Made by a program: the position numbers and the translations under genes | Shown here: piece by piece, positions 11,590 to 24,600 of the stretch | Layout: every line of letters starts with the position of its first letter | Numbering within the stretch: position 1 is the first letter of the stretch | The notes under the pieces: model-generated | The model's input: only the letters and a program-made list of their open reading frames with translations | What the model was told of the DNA's origin: nothing | Database searches by the model: none | Assembly (NCBI RefSeq): GCF_029227915.1 | Contig: NC_079887.1 | Location: 7,750,001 to 7,814,000, forward strand | DNA: 64,000 nucleotides | DNA from: Hydractinia symbiolongicarpus | Taxonomy: Eukaryota > Cnidaria > Hydrozoa > Anthoathecata > Hydractiniidae | Direction: 5' to 3'

Positions 11590-14500
11590 AAGAAAAAAGT
11601 AAACGCAAAATGTAATCAACGAAACTAATTTTATTTTGAAATCCTGCATAATTAGTAGCATAATCAAAGTACTTTTTTTGGTGTGACAAATGTACACTCT
11701 TTTATTTTTTTTAAAATGTAATATATAGAAGTATGCTCAAAACTTGAAGTTTAATCGATCAAAAATGTGTAAACAACGTAGCGTGTTTTATTTAATGTAT
11801 GTATTTCAGTTTGGTATTGTTCATCAGTTAAAATAATTTAAGAAAGATTCACACTTTTCATATGAGCATATTATTATTAGCGTATTACATAAGAGTAGCC
11901 AGGGGACACGACAAGTAGGCAAAACAATTTGAAAGAGTTATTGCGCACCAAATTGTTTACATTTTCTACTTTATGGAAAAATGGAATAGAAATGTGTTGT
12001 TAATTGAGGGCACTAGAACATGTCATGGTATCTATGTAGCAAACCTTGACATTATGTTTGCGAATGTTTATTGTGATAGTTTCCTTTTCTGAGAAAACAT
12101 GATCTTGTGAACGTTTTTGAAAAACAATAGTTCATTTTCGATTGTTAAGTTTGTGATAAATGGTAATAATTTGTTAAAAGAGGTTGTTTATTCTGACAGA
12201 AAAGTCAGGAATTTTGAAAATAAAGGCAAATTGTCATGAAAATTTAGTCTTTTTATGAAAATCCAGCAACTTTAGGTATGTTATTATTGGCTTATAAACC
12301 GTTTAGCCGGGCGCTACAGGAAAATAGCGACTGAGGTTGTGACGTTATGGACCGAACGCAGTGAGGTTCATATGGAAACAACCGAGGTTGTCGCTTTATA
12401 ATGGATCCAGGAAATCGAAGTCCCGAAAATTCCTAAAATCTTCTTTTGGGATTGTTTCTTTGATTTTTTTTGCTAGCCAAACACTACGCCAACACCAACA
12501 ATGTTAGTCGAATTTTTTTAACTCGCCAACAAGCTAGATTTCGACGCTATGAAAATACAGTGCGTGTAGTTTTTTTCAGATTGTGTAATTTTGTAATAAT
12601 AATTTTTGTAAAAAATGAAGGTATTGATATGAGGGTTTGGATCAGTATCAGTTTTGATGTGGAGGCAGTGGCGGAAGGTGGGTGTTTACCATTATAATGA
12701 TGATGTGGGGGCTCAAAATGTAGGTGGGGGTCAATTTCTCGATGCGGAGGTTCGTTTCCCAGTACACACTATGGTACAGTTACACCTCTGCTAAATCAGT
12801 TTTGTTTTCGTTTGTTTGTGTGTTTTTTTTGTTTGTCTGCTTTCTACTTGTTTAGGTGGAGTTAGGCATGGTTATCACTGTCTTATCTGAAGGTGAACTA
12901 CGCATCTGCTAACGATTCGTACAATGGATGAGTCAGGTGTGGCACTGGATCTATTGATTCTGTTTTTAAGATGTTTGTTAGCTTCATCTGAAAATGTAAA
13001 GAACCTGACCCTTTTAGAAATATCAACTTATCAATTTTCTTTTTCAATTTTCTTTTTCAATTTTCTTAATATTTCTCAATTTGTTCTCGCCTACTTTTTT
13101 AAGAAATCCCCCGTTAACATGTCTAAAATGTCTAATATGAAAACTACTTTTAATTCTAATAGGTTGCTCTAAAAGCAGTCTATAACAAGAAGTAAAAAAA
13201 ATCATTGTTTGATTTTTGCATAATCTATCAAGATGGCTACTTATTACATTATCGGGAAAAAAAATAGAAGAAAAGTGCCAGAAGAAAAAGTTACAAAATT
13301 TTTAGAAATAATTTTTGCGACCAGACGTTTTGGCAACTTTCGCATTAATTAATGTTTGCAAATTTACAATCTGGAAAGTTTTAACTCTTTAATTTTTAAT
13401 AATCGCGCAACAAAACTGCTATAATTGTCGGACTGACTGATTGTTTTTTGCTTTGATGCAAATAACCTGTGTTTTATTTTAGTTAAAAAGCTGCGGCAAA
13501 GTTATTTTTGGAAAATACATTACACTCGAAACTTCAGCTCGCTGCAAAATAATCCAATTACTTCACGCTAGCAGGTGAACAAGGATACAAAGAGACAGAT
13601 TGAAATATGTACGAGGTCAAATTTTTGTGGCTTTATATATGGGTTAACTAACTAGTCTTTTATAATAAAGATTTACCCAAAATACAAAAATACAAAGTTT
13701 CTGTGATGTTTGAAATCGGAATCTATTAAGATCGTTTGTGCGATAAAAAATTGTTACAGTTATAAACCCAGTGCAAAGTTTATTATTTACGTAAAAAAAG
13801 TCATGAAAGAGAGTTTAGAATTTGTAAAAACAAAATGGAAAAATTTAACACGTGTGAAAAAATATAGCGAAACCACCATTCTAAAGACCTATTTATCTTT
13901 ATTCGTAGAAATATTCCTCAACGGGTGAATTAGCGAAAAAAAATAATTAAAACTAGTGGAAATGACTTATTTGCTTAAAATTTATCGTCGCGAAATTTTT
14001 GGAGAATGATGATTCTTTTCGTTTTGTCTTATTTTTTACATTTTCTTTGAATTGATAACCAGGCTGGTTACATTACAAATGAAAATTAAATTTGTTGCAA
14101 CAAGCACAACGCTAAATAACAGCAATCGTTATGTTATATAAACGAATCATTATTGGTTTATAATCAGTCAACCCTCCCTATTCCAGCTACTGAACAATAT
14201 ACCCATACAGCTCCACACCTATCCCCCCTGATTTAAGATATCAAAAAAATTACTAACTTAAGCAATGAACACAAAACAAACTTCAACAATCCTTATAAAC
14301 ATCCTAGTAGCCTACAATAAAAAAGTGGACTTTTTTTAAAAAGTCTACTTGTTCAACCAGATCAACTTTTGTGTGACGGGTTAAAATATGTTGTGCAGTT
14401 TTGGTTAATACTTTTATAATAATTCCGTGCTGTTTTCATTATAAAATGTTGTGACTTTTCTTCTCACTTTACCATTTACTGTAAACGTATTTTATTACGT

Positions 14501-15227
14501 CATGGAACCAACCTGAAATTGAAAAAAAAATCGTCATCCAAGTTGTGATGTTGACTTCAACTGATTTAAGATACTTTCTCTTGTTCAAAGATGTAGGAAA
14601 GATTTTCAATAATAGACACTCAACTTACCGTATTTCTGGCAAGAATTGTTCGCAGCTTCAAATTTCATTTTGCACGCAACTAATTCAATGTACACACCAT
14701 TTAACATTGTGCAACGAGTGTACAGATAGTCGTATAATGCCCATAACTGAGAACCAATCAAAACATTTTTGTTACAGTTGATGATATCACGTAATTGTTT
14801 CTTAATCTAAAACGTAGATTTGAATGTAAATCAGTTGTTGTTCATATGCTTGTAAAACGATAAAGGAGATGTCACAAAGTTTTGTGCATTTCTTAATGAG
14901 GCAAAAAGCGTCGAAAGATCAATACAGGCCACAAAATCGCCACTTGTCTCAGCAGATGTTGTAAAAGGTTGTGGCTTTTGACTTTGGTGAACATGAGGGC
15001 TTATTGTGATGTTGTGACTATGTGCCTTTTTCGCAACATTAATCCCGCATTATTTTCCAAACTTTTTGATTCGTGAAAACTAATCCGCCCGGAATATTTC
15101 ACAATACCCATTTGCAAAAAGTATGCCAAAATTTTTTTGCGTGGTTTTCAATTTTATAGCACAACAACTCACCACATACGCGTATATAGTTAAAACGCAA
15201 AGAAGCTGGTGTCAAGATGTCAACCAT
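11590..15227. other. 3.6-kb gene-free spacer
   Basis: Lies between the 3' end of the intact receptor-channel gene and the 3' end of the large minus-strand matrix gene (convergent). It contains triple ATTTTCTTTTTCA direct repeats near 13030-13070, a small hairpin near 14320-14348 and otherwise AT-rich sequence. No frame has recognisable coding content. Confidence 0.5.
14320..14348. repeat. Short hairpin
   Basis: AGTGGACTTTTT and AAAAAGTCTACTT form a 12-bp stem with one G-T pair around a short A/T loop. It could be a MITE scrap or a chance palindrome. Confidence 0.4.
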
Positions 15228-15608
15228 TTATGTACAAAATATAGGCACCTCATTCAAACGATTAATCATTGCTTTAACTTGGGTGACGTGTGAATTAACC
15301 ATTGTCACACTCGCTTGTAATCGCTGGAGATTACAGGCTAAAACGAAAAAAAAGTTACCGTGATAAAATTAAGGAAAATATAGAAATAAATATTTCTTTG
15401 CACATTAAAGCCAAAATATCATCAAATTCTCAACATTTCTACTTACCATCACAGATTTGATGTTGAATTTCTTTTGTCCAGTAGGTCAATGTATTAATGG
15501 CAGCATGAATTCTGGCGTCGTCTATGTTAAAGTATCCAAGAGCAGGAGCAGTTGTTGGAAATTGCAAAGTCAAACTGCAGTTACATCTTTTTCGAACAGG
15601 ACATGAAA
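15228..15608 (-). CDS. Exons 20-21: C-terminal tail
   Basis: Exon 20 (15447-15608, phase 1 to 1) encodes SCPVRKRCNCSLTLQ...NIDDARIHAAINTLTYW; exon 21 (15228-15337) encodes a helix-like stretch with ASVTMVNSHVTQVKAMINRL and ends PIFCT followed by TAA at 15228-15230. No membrane helix and no GPI signal. I do not recognise a named domain. Confidence 0.75.
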
Positions 15609-18600
15609 CTAAAATCAAATTGAGACTTAAATTAAAACCAAGAAATACGTTTGTAATAGTTAATTGTTTTGATATCTATTGATCATTTGTAACAATAAAT
15701 AAGTATATAATTCCTGGTTTACTTTTTAGTTTTGCCAAAGCAAGTAGTTGTAGCATATTATGCTTTAAAGTGTCACATAGCGATTGCTGGGCAACTTTAA
15801 TTTCGTAGGGCACTTGAGATGTTTAGATGCGCCTGATTTTATTTTTCGAGCTTTCGTGTCAGCGGTTATAAAGATAAATAATGCAGATTGTGATTTTCCG
15901 AAATTCAAACATCTGTATTGTTTGTTTTTGTTACAATTTGGCGCCTTTTACATGAGAAGTTCAGTGATTCTTCCACGGACATACAATTACTACTGTATTA
16001 TTAAAGTTAGCGAAGCCATTGCAGTGCACTTTTAAGTTTGAGGCCGAATAACTTGAAAACTGTCGTCATTTTTTGAGTGAGTAACTAGGAACCACATAGC
16101 ATCAAAATGGGACCAATTTCTTAAAGCTGGCTCAGGCCACCCGTTTTAAAACAGAGAAATGATGACGTCATCAAAAAGGATTTAAACCTCAATAAAACTG
16201 CAGGACTCGAAGCCTATTAAATTCCTTTACAAAACAATTTCGATAGCAGTATTAAACGGAAACTGACCGGTTTTGATGTTGTACTGTGAAATACAAAGCC
16301 CGAGCTTGCGAAGTTTGCTCCCTTGACCAAGGGCATTGTTTTTACAGCACAACATCAAAGCTGCTCAGTATCCGTTATCTCAATTACCTAACTGATCTTA
16401 TGTGAAAATAAATATTCCTTTATGAACAAAAAAAAACAAAGCTATACTTTAATTGCTATTCTCAAGCCACCAAGAAAAATACATGTTCGATTATAATACT
16501 TTTAGAGTACTTTTCAAGATCATTCGATTTTATAATTTTGTAAGTTCACAAAACAAATTCAAATCATTGTTTATATAAACTGAAACAAAAGGATGGTTTT
16601 AGATGAGCCACTTTTAAATTTTTTGTGTGCTATGAAAATATGTTTTTTATTTGTTTGCGTTTTTGTGTTACCATTTCAATAATGGCTTGCCAAACCGGTT
16701 AGTATGGCTCTATACAAATCAAGGGATTTTTTCATACTAAACAGTTTTTGTATGAGTCAGATAATAACATATCACAATGCATTATATTCTTTTTCAACGA
16801 AATTTAACAGTAGTTGCTTAACAAAAAAAAGTAGTGTATTACCCAGACAAGTCACTCCAACATTGCAGTTACCCGTTTCCGTTAATGAAGCACCATTACA
16901 ATTTCCTCCAAACGTGACGCCCATACAAGTACGCGTTCTCTGTTGGGTTGGAGCAATCAGGCCTGATTGACAAGTAGCAGAGCATGGGCCATACTCAGAC
17001 CATTGTGTCAGACTTCCTAAATAAAATTATAAGAATGATATTAGCAACTACTAAACCTTTTATGCTTTTTCGATAAACATAAAAGCAAAGCATATAATAA
17101 AAAGGTGATAAATAAGAAAGACTTATACCTGGACATGTAACTGCAATATTGCAATTTCGCGTGTCTACGGAGCTTCCAGCACATGTTCCATCGAACCTTC
17201 CACCATTACATGTTCTTCTTCTCAATTGGGTAGGGGCTTCAATAACATTTGATTGACAAGTTTCACTACATGCATCAAACGCACCCCAGTTTGACCATGA
17301 ACCTAAATTAAATATAAACCTCAAATTAAGAACAAGACATCTTGATCAATTATAAAATGGAACGGGGAAAAAGGGGGAGGAGCGGGGATGCAGGATGGTG
17401 TCCGCGAGACATATATCCCGAACTACTTATGATTCATTTGTCAAGTTGAAAGAGTTGCAGAATGCTTGATACAAACTAAATAGGTAAAAAAATTGTTTAA
17501 TGACGTAATATGTGCCATAAGTGACATGACTGCTAAGCATTTATCTCATTTGCTTTCCTGTGCGAACGTGGACATCGACACTCCCTCGGAAATAGTTAAA
17601 AGAATATTTAAAGTTGTTACTGAACTGTCAGTTGTCGTGTTATAGCGTTTGCTATATAGTTTGTTGTTTTACCGCTTTTTGTGTTTACTGGAATTTAGAT
17701 TAATGTTTACTGGATAGCTAAGACGTCTTTTTAATTATAGTGATGTTCATGTGGATTATCCATTGAACTTTGAACTTTATTTTACAGCATATTTCAATTT
17801 TTTCACGTGTTAATAATGTTACAGGCCTAATTCTGCGAAGACCTTTCGATTGAGTTGGAAAAAAATGGTCAATTAAGACGAGTTTAAAGATGACTTTGCT
17901 GTTCATATTTTCTTTTGTACCAAAAAAATGTTACTTAACTGAACTGCTAACTCGCAAATATATTGAGTTAATTAAAAACAAAATTGATAGATCGATAGGA
18001 CTCTTGCTGAAAATTTTGTTAAGGAAATAAAAATATGATCTGAATGTTCAGAAAATCTTCAAACTTAAGAACCATCCATGATTAAGTATGTTTCATTTAA
18101 AATACGTGTATTCGTTTTTATTTGTTCTTTTCTTTTTTATTATTTTGTTTCTTTCGAAAACATCTTCCGTTTATTTCTTCTTTCGTGTATTTTACACTTT
18201 TGATGGTTTTAAAAAAACTTACATACCGTAATGCTTCGAATAAACGCCCCCTTCTTTTAAACGCCCCCTCGAATAGACCTCCATTTCAGTCATTTTTTAA
18301 ATAAACGCCTCCCTCTAATAGATGCCCCCTCTAATAGACGCCCCTCCTTCATAAGGGGACTTTATTCGAGGCGATAGTAAAAGTATACTTACTTACTTAC
18401 TTTTTCCCTAAATCTTAGATTTAAGGTTGGAAATTTAAATTTAGTTTTTCGCTTTTGAAGTTCATTGTCTAAAACATGTGAATATCTTTTATTTTCTGTT
18501 GTGAAGATATATATTATAGGTATCCTTAAAAAATGCAAAAGAGAGGAAGTGTAAAATTTTAATAAACGCCCCCTCTTTTAAACGCCCCCTCGAATAGACG

Positions 18601-21600
18601 CCCCCAAAAAATGTCAAAAAATTTAACAAACGCCTCGGGCGTTTATTCGAAGCATTACGGTATGTACATATAGAAATTCTTTTTCAAGCTTAAGAGCATT
18701 TTCCGCTATAGGACATAAAGCTTAAACGCAATAGGTTTTTGTTAGTGCATGTGCTATTTCACAAAATTACCGCTAGTTAAGGAAACGCTTGGGCTTAAGG
18801 GCTGTTTGCAAGGTATTTCAAGACGACGAACAACGCAGAGCTGATGTGTAGTCACACAAGTTTTGATGTTTTTTGCAGCAGCTGCTCATATTACGTTGTA
18901 AAGTTCATCTCGCGCATAAGAAAATTAAAGCAGAATATAAATTGATTACTGATTTAGAACCGAAATTTTAAGCTTTTTATTTTCTAGAAGAAAGTACGGC
19001 AAAATTGAAACAAAAAGCCCTTACCAACATATTGATAAAATGGCAAATGTTCGGTCTTGTTTATAAAGTTGGCAAAAAGCGTTAACTCCCGAATTCCCCG
19101 CATTCGGTAGGATGCAAAATTCTATTTTTTTAGAAATGTAGGTTAGGTTAGCAGCGTTGAAACTGTGCTATTTGCGCTTTTGAACATATCTGCCTTACGG
19201 AATAACCTACTTCCACCCGAAATTTGAGAATAATTGCCATGCTGATCCAAACATGTACAAAGGCCTAAATCATGTCCTCCAGTATCAACATTGGATAATT
19301 CTAAAAAATTACTGGCAGCAAAAATCAGAGAGGAATTCCCGGTTACACGAGCAAGTTCAGGTAACCTCACATCTTGACCAATTGCACCAACATATATCAA
19401 CGCTTCACTGCGCACTAAATTTTCTGTGCTTACACGGACAGCGTTATTAAATTCGATATTCTCGTGCCCATCAGTAAGAAGAAGGACAACCTTTATTTCA
19501 CCCTGACGCTTACATCCAGCACCAGTGTATATCTCACGAGCTTTAAGCAAAGCAGCATTAATGGCAGTACCACCAAGTTGTCGAGGTAAACCATCAATTA
19601 AAGCATTGAAATTGATCAAATTGCTGGTTTCAATGAGCCACAAGTAGCAACAATGTTAGCTTTGCTACCATAATTGACGACACCGACTCTGATTCGTGAA
19701 TTCGTTCTAAGACCAAGCTGTGCAGCAAAATTCTTAACAAATGTTTTCTGTTGACCCCATTCTTCTGGGAATAATGTTCTAACACTGCTGGACGAATCCA
19801 TTACAACTACATAGGATATGTCAGCATTAGAGCAGCTGATCGCTAAAAAGGCAAAACGCTTGAAGGTTAGAATATTTTGGATTTTTACATAGCCGATAAA
19901 GAGAAAATGGGTTAATAGCTGCAGCAAAGAAAAAAATTAAGATTTTAGGAACATTTTGAGAGGACTCCAGACGGATAGTGAGCCCTAATAGGATGGCGAA
20001 AATAAAAATGAAAATGCTTCTGATTTCCCGCTTACTCGTGCCCACTACATAGTCGGTTTATTAAAAACCCGAAACCTCCATTATTTTTTTCCGACTATCT
20101 TTCGTATTTCTTGCCACCTGCTATCTTTTTAATTTAGTAATGTGAAAAATTTACTAGGCTATTCATCTGTCGCTCTAGGCAATCATCATCTTTTGCTCAC
20201 AAAAATTCTATTTGCATAGAGAAATAATGATCATTAAAGAATTTGCTAATGCCAGTAACAATTAGTTGTCAACGTAATTAAAAGGCTCCGACAGTCAATT
20301 AAAAATCTTACACAAAATAGGCACCAACAGTGACAATATTAACCGTCCAGCCTCGGTGTTCAAGGTAATGCATGTGACAATATTCTTAACTCCTCCCCTT
20401 TGGCTAATTCAATCATATAAGGAATGCATGAAGTAGCGATGGTGAAAGATTTTCCTGGGTTCGACTAGTCCATATTGTTGCTTTCCTATACGCGAGCCAA
20501 AATAATATCTCTAGCACCGTTAAATAGTTAAAATATAATTTCCATTTTTTTATATCTTGCTCTTAATTTCAGGGGTAAAAAATACTTCAAAATATTCGTC
20601 ATCCCTTACTTCATCCTGTGTAATTCTGGACTAACGCCAATTCGTTGCATGATGCAACATAAAACAACGACGCTTTGGCAGGACTGTTACTAAGAACAAG
20701 TCGAGAGCATTTTAATCTTCGCATGGCTTTACAGTTAAAAAATCAATTTAATTAATGAAACATTCCGGAGTCATAGTAAGAACATTTTTTTGCCTCACTT
20801 TCAACTACATGTTTCGTTTTCACGGAGCATTTTTTCCTTTGTTCATGTGTATCGTGGGATTTCTACCCCCGTTACCAGAATTTGACCAAAATAAAATTTG
20901 TTTCTTTTAAGAAGAAATTGAAAAGATATCTGAAAAATTAGCTCATGTTATTTATTGGCGTTTTTCACATATTTTGGAAATTTTATCACATAGCCCAGTT
21001 TCGTTACTTCCATTAAAATTAATTACCATCCCATACAAAAATAAATCCTTTTAATATCTATTTTCGCTATTAAGAAAAACAGAGTAAACAAAACTCACTT
21101 CGTCCTTGGGTCGTTTGATTAGGTGTACGGAAAATGATCATGACTCCGTTATTGTTTTTTTCATGTTTTACATAATACAGGACTTTTTGAAGGGATGTTT
21201 TATAGATACTGTTGTGGAATTTAGTAGAAAAAATATTTGATTTCGTTTGAGTCACATAACAGGCCAACACAGATGTGGAATATAATTATGATAGATATCT
21301 TAAGAACTTCTCTATTTCGCATTTTATGTATGAATGTGAATGCCCTATGTTCTTTTTTTCATGTATATAGTAATTGCCAGTTTTGATTGCAAATACCCAT
21401 TGTAACTATTTAACTTTTTCAGTACTGTGTCACAAAATGTTATAAATTCCCTAGCCTGAGCGAGTATGGTTGCTCACGACACCAAAATAAGTGGGCATTT
21501 CTCACGGCTTATGCATTGTCCCCCAAAGCGTGGCCTTAAGCTAAAATTTACTGTAAAAACAGTTAGGACAGTACTTCATATAAAGCACATATAGGTTGCA

Positions 21601-24600
21601 ACTATATAAGCGGAGCTATATATATATATATAGACATACATGTATAACTATACGGATCAGATAAATACACGAGCTGAAAAGAAGTTACCGGAAACGGAAA
21701 AGCATTTACAACAGGTAAATGGAAAGGTATAGACGAAGTGAATCAACTCGCCTTATATATTTAATTTTTTGTATAAGAATATCAAATTTCTAACCAAGCT
21801 GGTCATTATTTTCTATTTATTTATTGTTTAAACAATGGACCAATAGATTGATTTTAACAAAAATCCCAGCCTGATATTATTACAAAGCATATTCTTTTAA
21901 AAGAAAACGCATGTAGGTGTACACTATTCTCACTTTATTTAAGCTTTCCTACCCAAGCGCACTATTCTCCTCCTCTTCCTTCTTTTAGCAACCTTTGACA
22001 CTCGTCCGGATAGCCAGCCCTGCCCATTTTATTCATTTTAGTTATAATGCATCACGCTTTTTTATAAGAATTTAGTGTGTTTGCTGGTATTTTGGGTTTG
22101 AATTTTGATATTCTTATAAAAAAAGCACATTTTAAAATTATTTTCTGTAGGTCGCCACATTTAGCTAGATGTTTTAAATTTGTGTAAACTTAGTGACTAG
22201 ATGTAGAAGTTTTTATTTTGTCCACAACATTCCTTTAGCAACTGATCAGAGTCATTTAACAGGCTTCTAAATCTAGCATGGTTTATGGTCACAGGAAAAG
22301 TAGCATACACCTCTTTGGCTTTTCCAAGTGTGAATTAAACAAAAGAATTGGGTGTGTCGCCATTGTGATTGTGTTGTAGAGGCATCTTTTTGAAGAGAGA
22401 TGTTTGAATGTCTTGTTTGAATTGAAACGAAACGACGAAAGGAAAAGATTTTAGGTGAGCAACATTTTCTTTTCCGCTATGGAAATCTGTTTCGTATTTG
22501 TTCAAGTTTTTAGAGTTTCATTTTAATAATGGCTTCCCAAATACAAGGAGACTCAATCAAATCATCGAATCTTTTTCAAACTAAAGGCTAAATACACGGT
22601 AATTTTAAACGGACCGTTTAAATGTAAGATAAAAAAACTTACCGTGTAAACAGAAAAGATGTACAACTATTGCTTAAACTAAAGATTTCAGCATATTTTT
22701 TCGGTTTCTAATCACAACCAGTGCTCGTCGAATTCTGGCGGATCTTCTCTTCGAAAACTATTTAATAGTGCTAGCAATAACCGCAAGAAAACATGCACGT
22801 ATTCCTTTTTTGGTATTTATTGTGAAAAAAGAGTTTTTGAAAACACTTATACATTTTACTTTAACATGTAGACAGGTATATTACCTGCAACTAAACTTAT
22901 AAGTTTTTCTTACAACTAAACGTCCGTTTAAGTTTACCGTGTGTTTTAGCCTTAACTCTTTTTTTTATTTAATCAAGTAATAAAAACGATTACAATCCCT
23001 CTAACAAACATGTAAAACCTGACCTCGATAAAGTGGATTGAAATATCCCCGGATATAAAGTATGATAGTACACACATACCATTTGTTGTTGTAAAATTAT
23101 GCTGACTGACTAAAGGTACACATCGTGCAGAAGAATGCATTGGATTAGATTCACCTTCCGCAAAACAATATCCATTGATTTTGCACGTTAAACTCTAAAA
23201 ATAGGAGCATCAGTTAAGCAAGTTAAGTACAGGTAAGAAGTCACAATAGAGTTCTCAGTGGTGTGACTTGAAAGTTAAATTTTCCAACAAATTCTGGTAT
23301 TTAATGTAATTTACCTTTACTTGACAAACAGCAGAGGTCGAATTACATTGAATACACTTGGAATCGTAAATAACAAATGTCTTATTCTCAGCACTGGCAT
23401 GCGTCCCGTTAGAGAGTTGTATATAGAATGTATTGTAAGGTCTTCCGGTACCTCTTGAAGGATCACAAACTAAAATAAGGGGAGGTGATGGTAGAGTGCA
23501 GAGTACTTCAGCGAAAGAGACAACTACCGCTTGAGTGGTGAATGAGATGTTTCCAGGAACCTACAGCAAAAACAAAAATGCAGAATGAGGAGAAGCAGAT
23601 AAAGGAATATGTTCATTCAATATGTTTATTTAAACTGACCCCTTTTATTGAAATATATCCATTTTACCTTTGGTGTAAATATGCAGAATACAGGACTGGA
23701 TGGTTTAATATTGCTGCCCTCAATACTAACTGTCAAGCAACGTTTAGTTCTTCCATCACATAGTTCTACACTAGAAACCACACTTAGAGGTGTATCTAAA
23801 TAGAAGCAAAAAAAGGGGTAGAATCAACTGATAATGGTAAATATACGCTTTATTAGTATAAGTATATTAACTATTTACTTTTGTTTACAGAACAGTCTGC
23901 TCCTTCAAATCCAACATTGCATGAACAAGTACTATTAACACATTGTCCCTTCCCGTTGCAATCATTTGGACATATGCTGTTGGAAATAGTGGCTGGCGGT
24001 GTCAATGTTCCGTTATTGTCCATGTCCCAATATTCATTGATACCTCTTAAAACAGTCTCTGTACACGATGTTGTCATTGCATCGATGATGGATTGGATGT
24101 AGTCATAAGAATCTGATATCTAAAGGCACATATCATTGATATATTAGGCGGCCTCAACGATTAATTGTCTAAATTATTTGCGATTTACACTTTTAACAAT
24201 TTTCGAACAAACTTGTGGCGCACATGTTTTGAAGAATAATTTCGGCGAGAACTAATTGTCGCGGAGTACGCAAGTCCTAATTTTTCGCGAGAATTAAATA
24301 CAGCATTTTTTTCTTAATTAATACCGTTGTGAAATGATTTTTTTTTTTGTATAAGACAAAATCAAAACTGCTAAATTTGAACTTTTCTTATGTATGAAAT
24401 AATTATAAGAAAATTGAAGAAATTAGTGTCGAAACAAAACGGGAAAAGTAATTATATTTCAATAAAATCGCTAAAAATTAATTCTCTTATGGTATTCATA
24501 CCACAATACACAAAAACTCATTTCTTTTTTTCCTTTTTTATTTTCTTTCCACAAACTATTGCAGAATATTCTATCTGTTAATAATAAACGTGGATATCTT

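Larger units (their letters stand above)
19843..23079. other. 3.2-kb intron between exons 16 and 17
   Basis: Separates the VWDE-like portion of the gene from the VWA/TSP1 portion; phase 1 is kept across it. It contains a dispersed repeat copy (21461-21550) and a Harbinger-like MITE (22585-22952). No coding exon was recognised inside. Confidence 0.6.
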
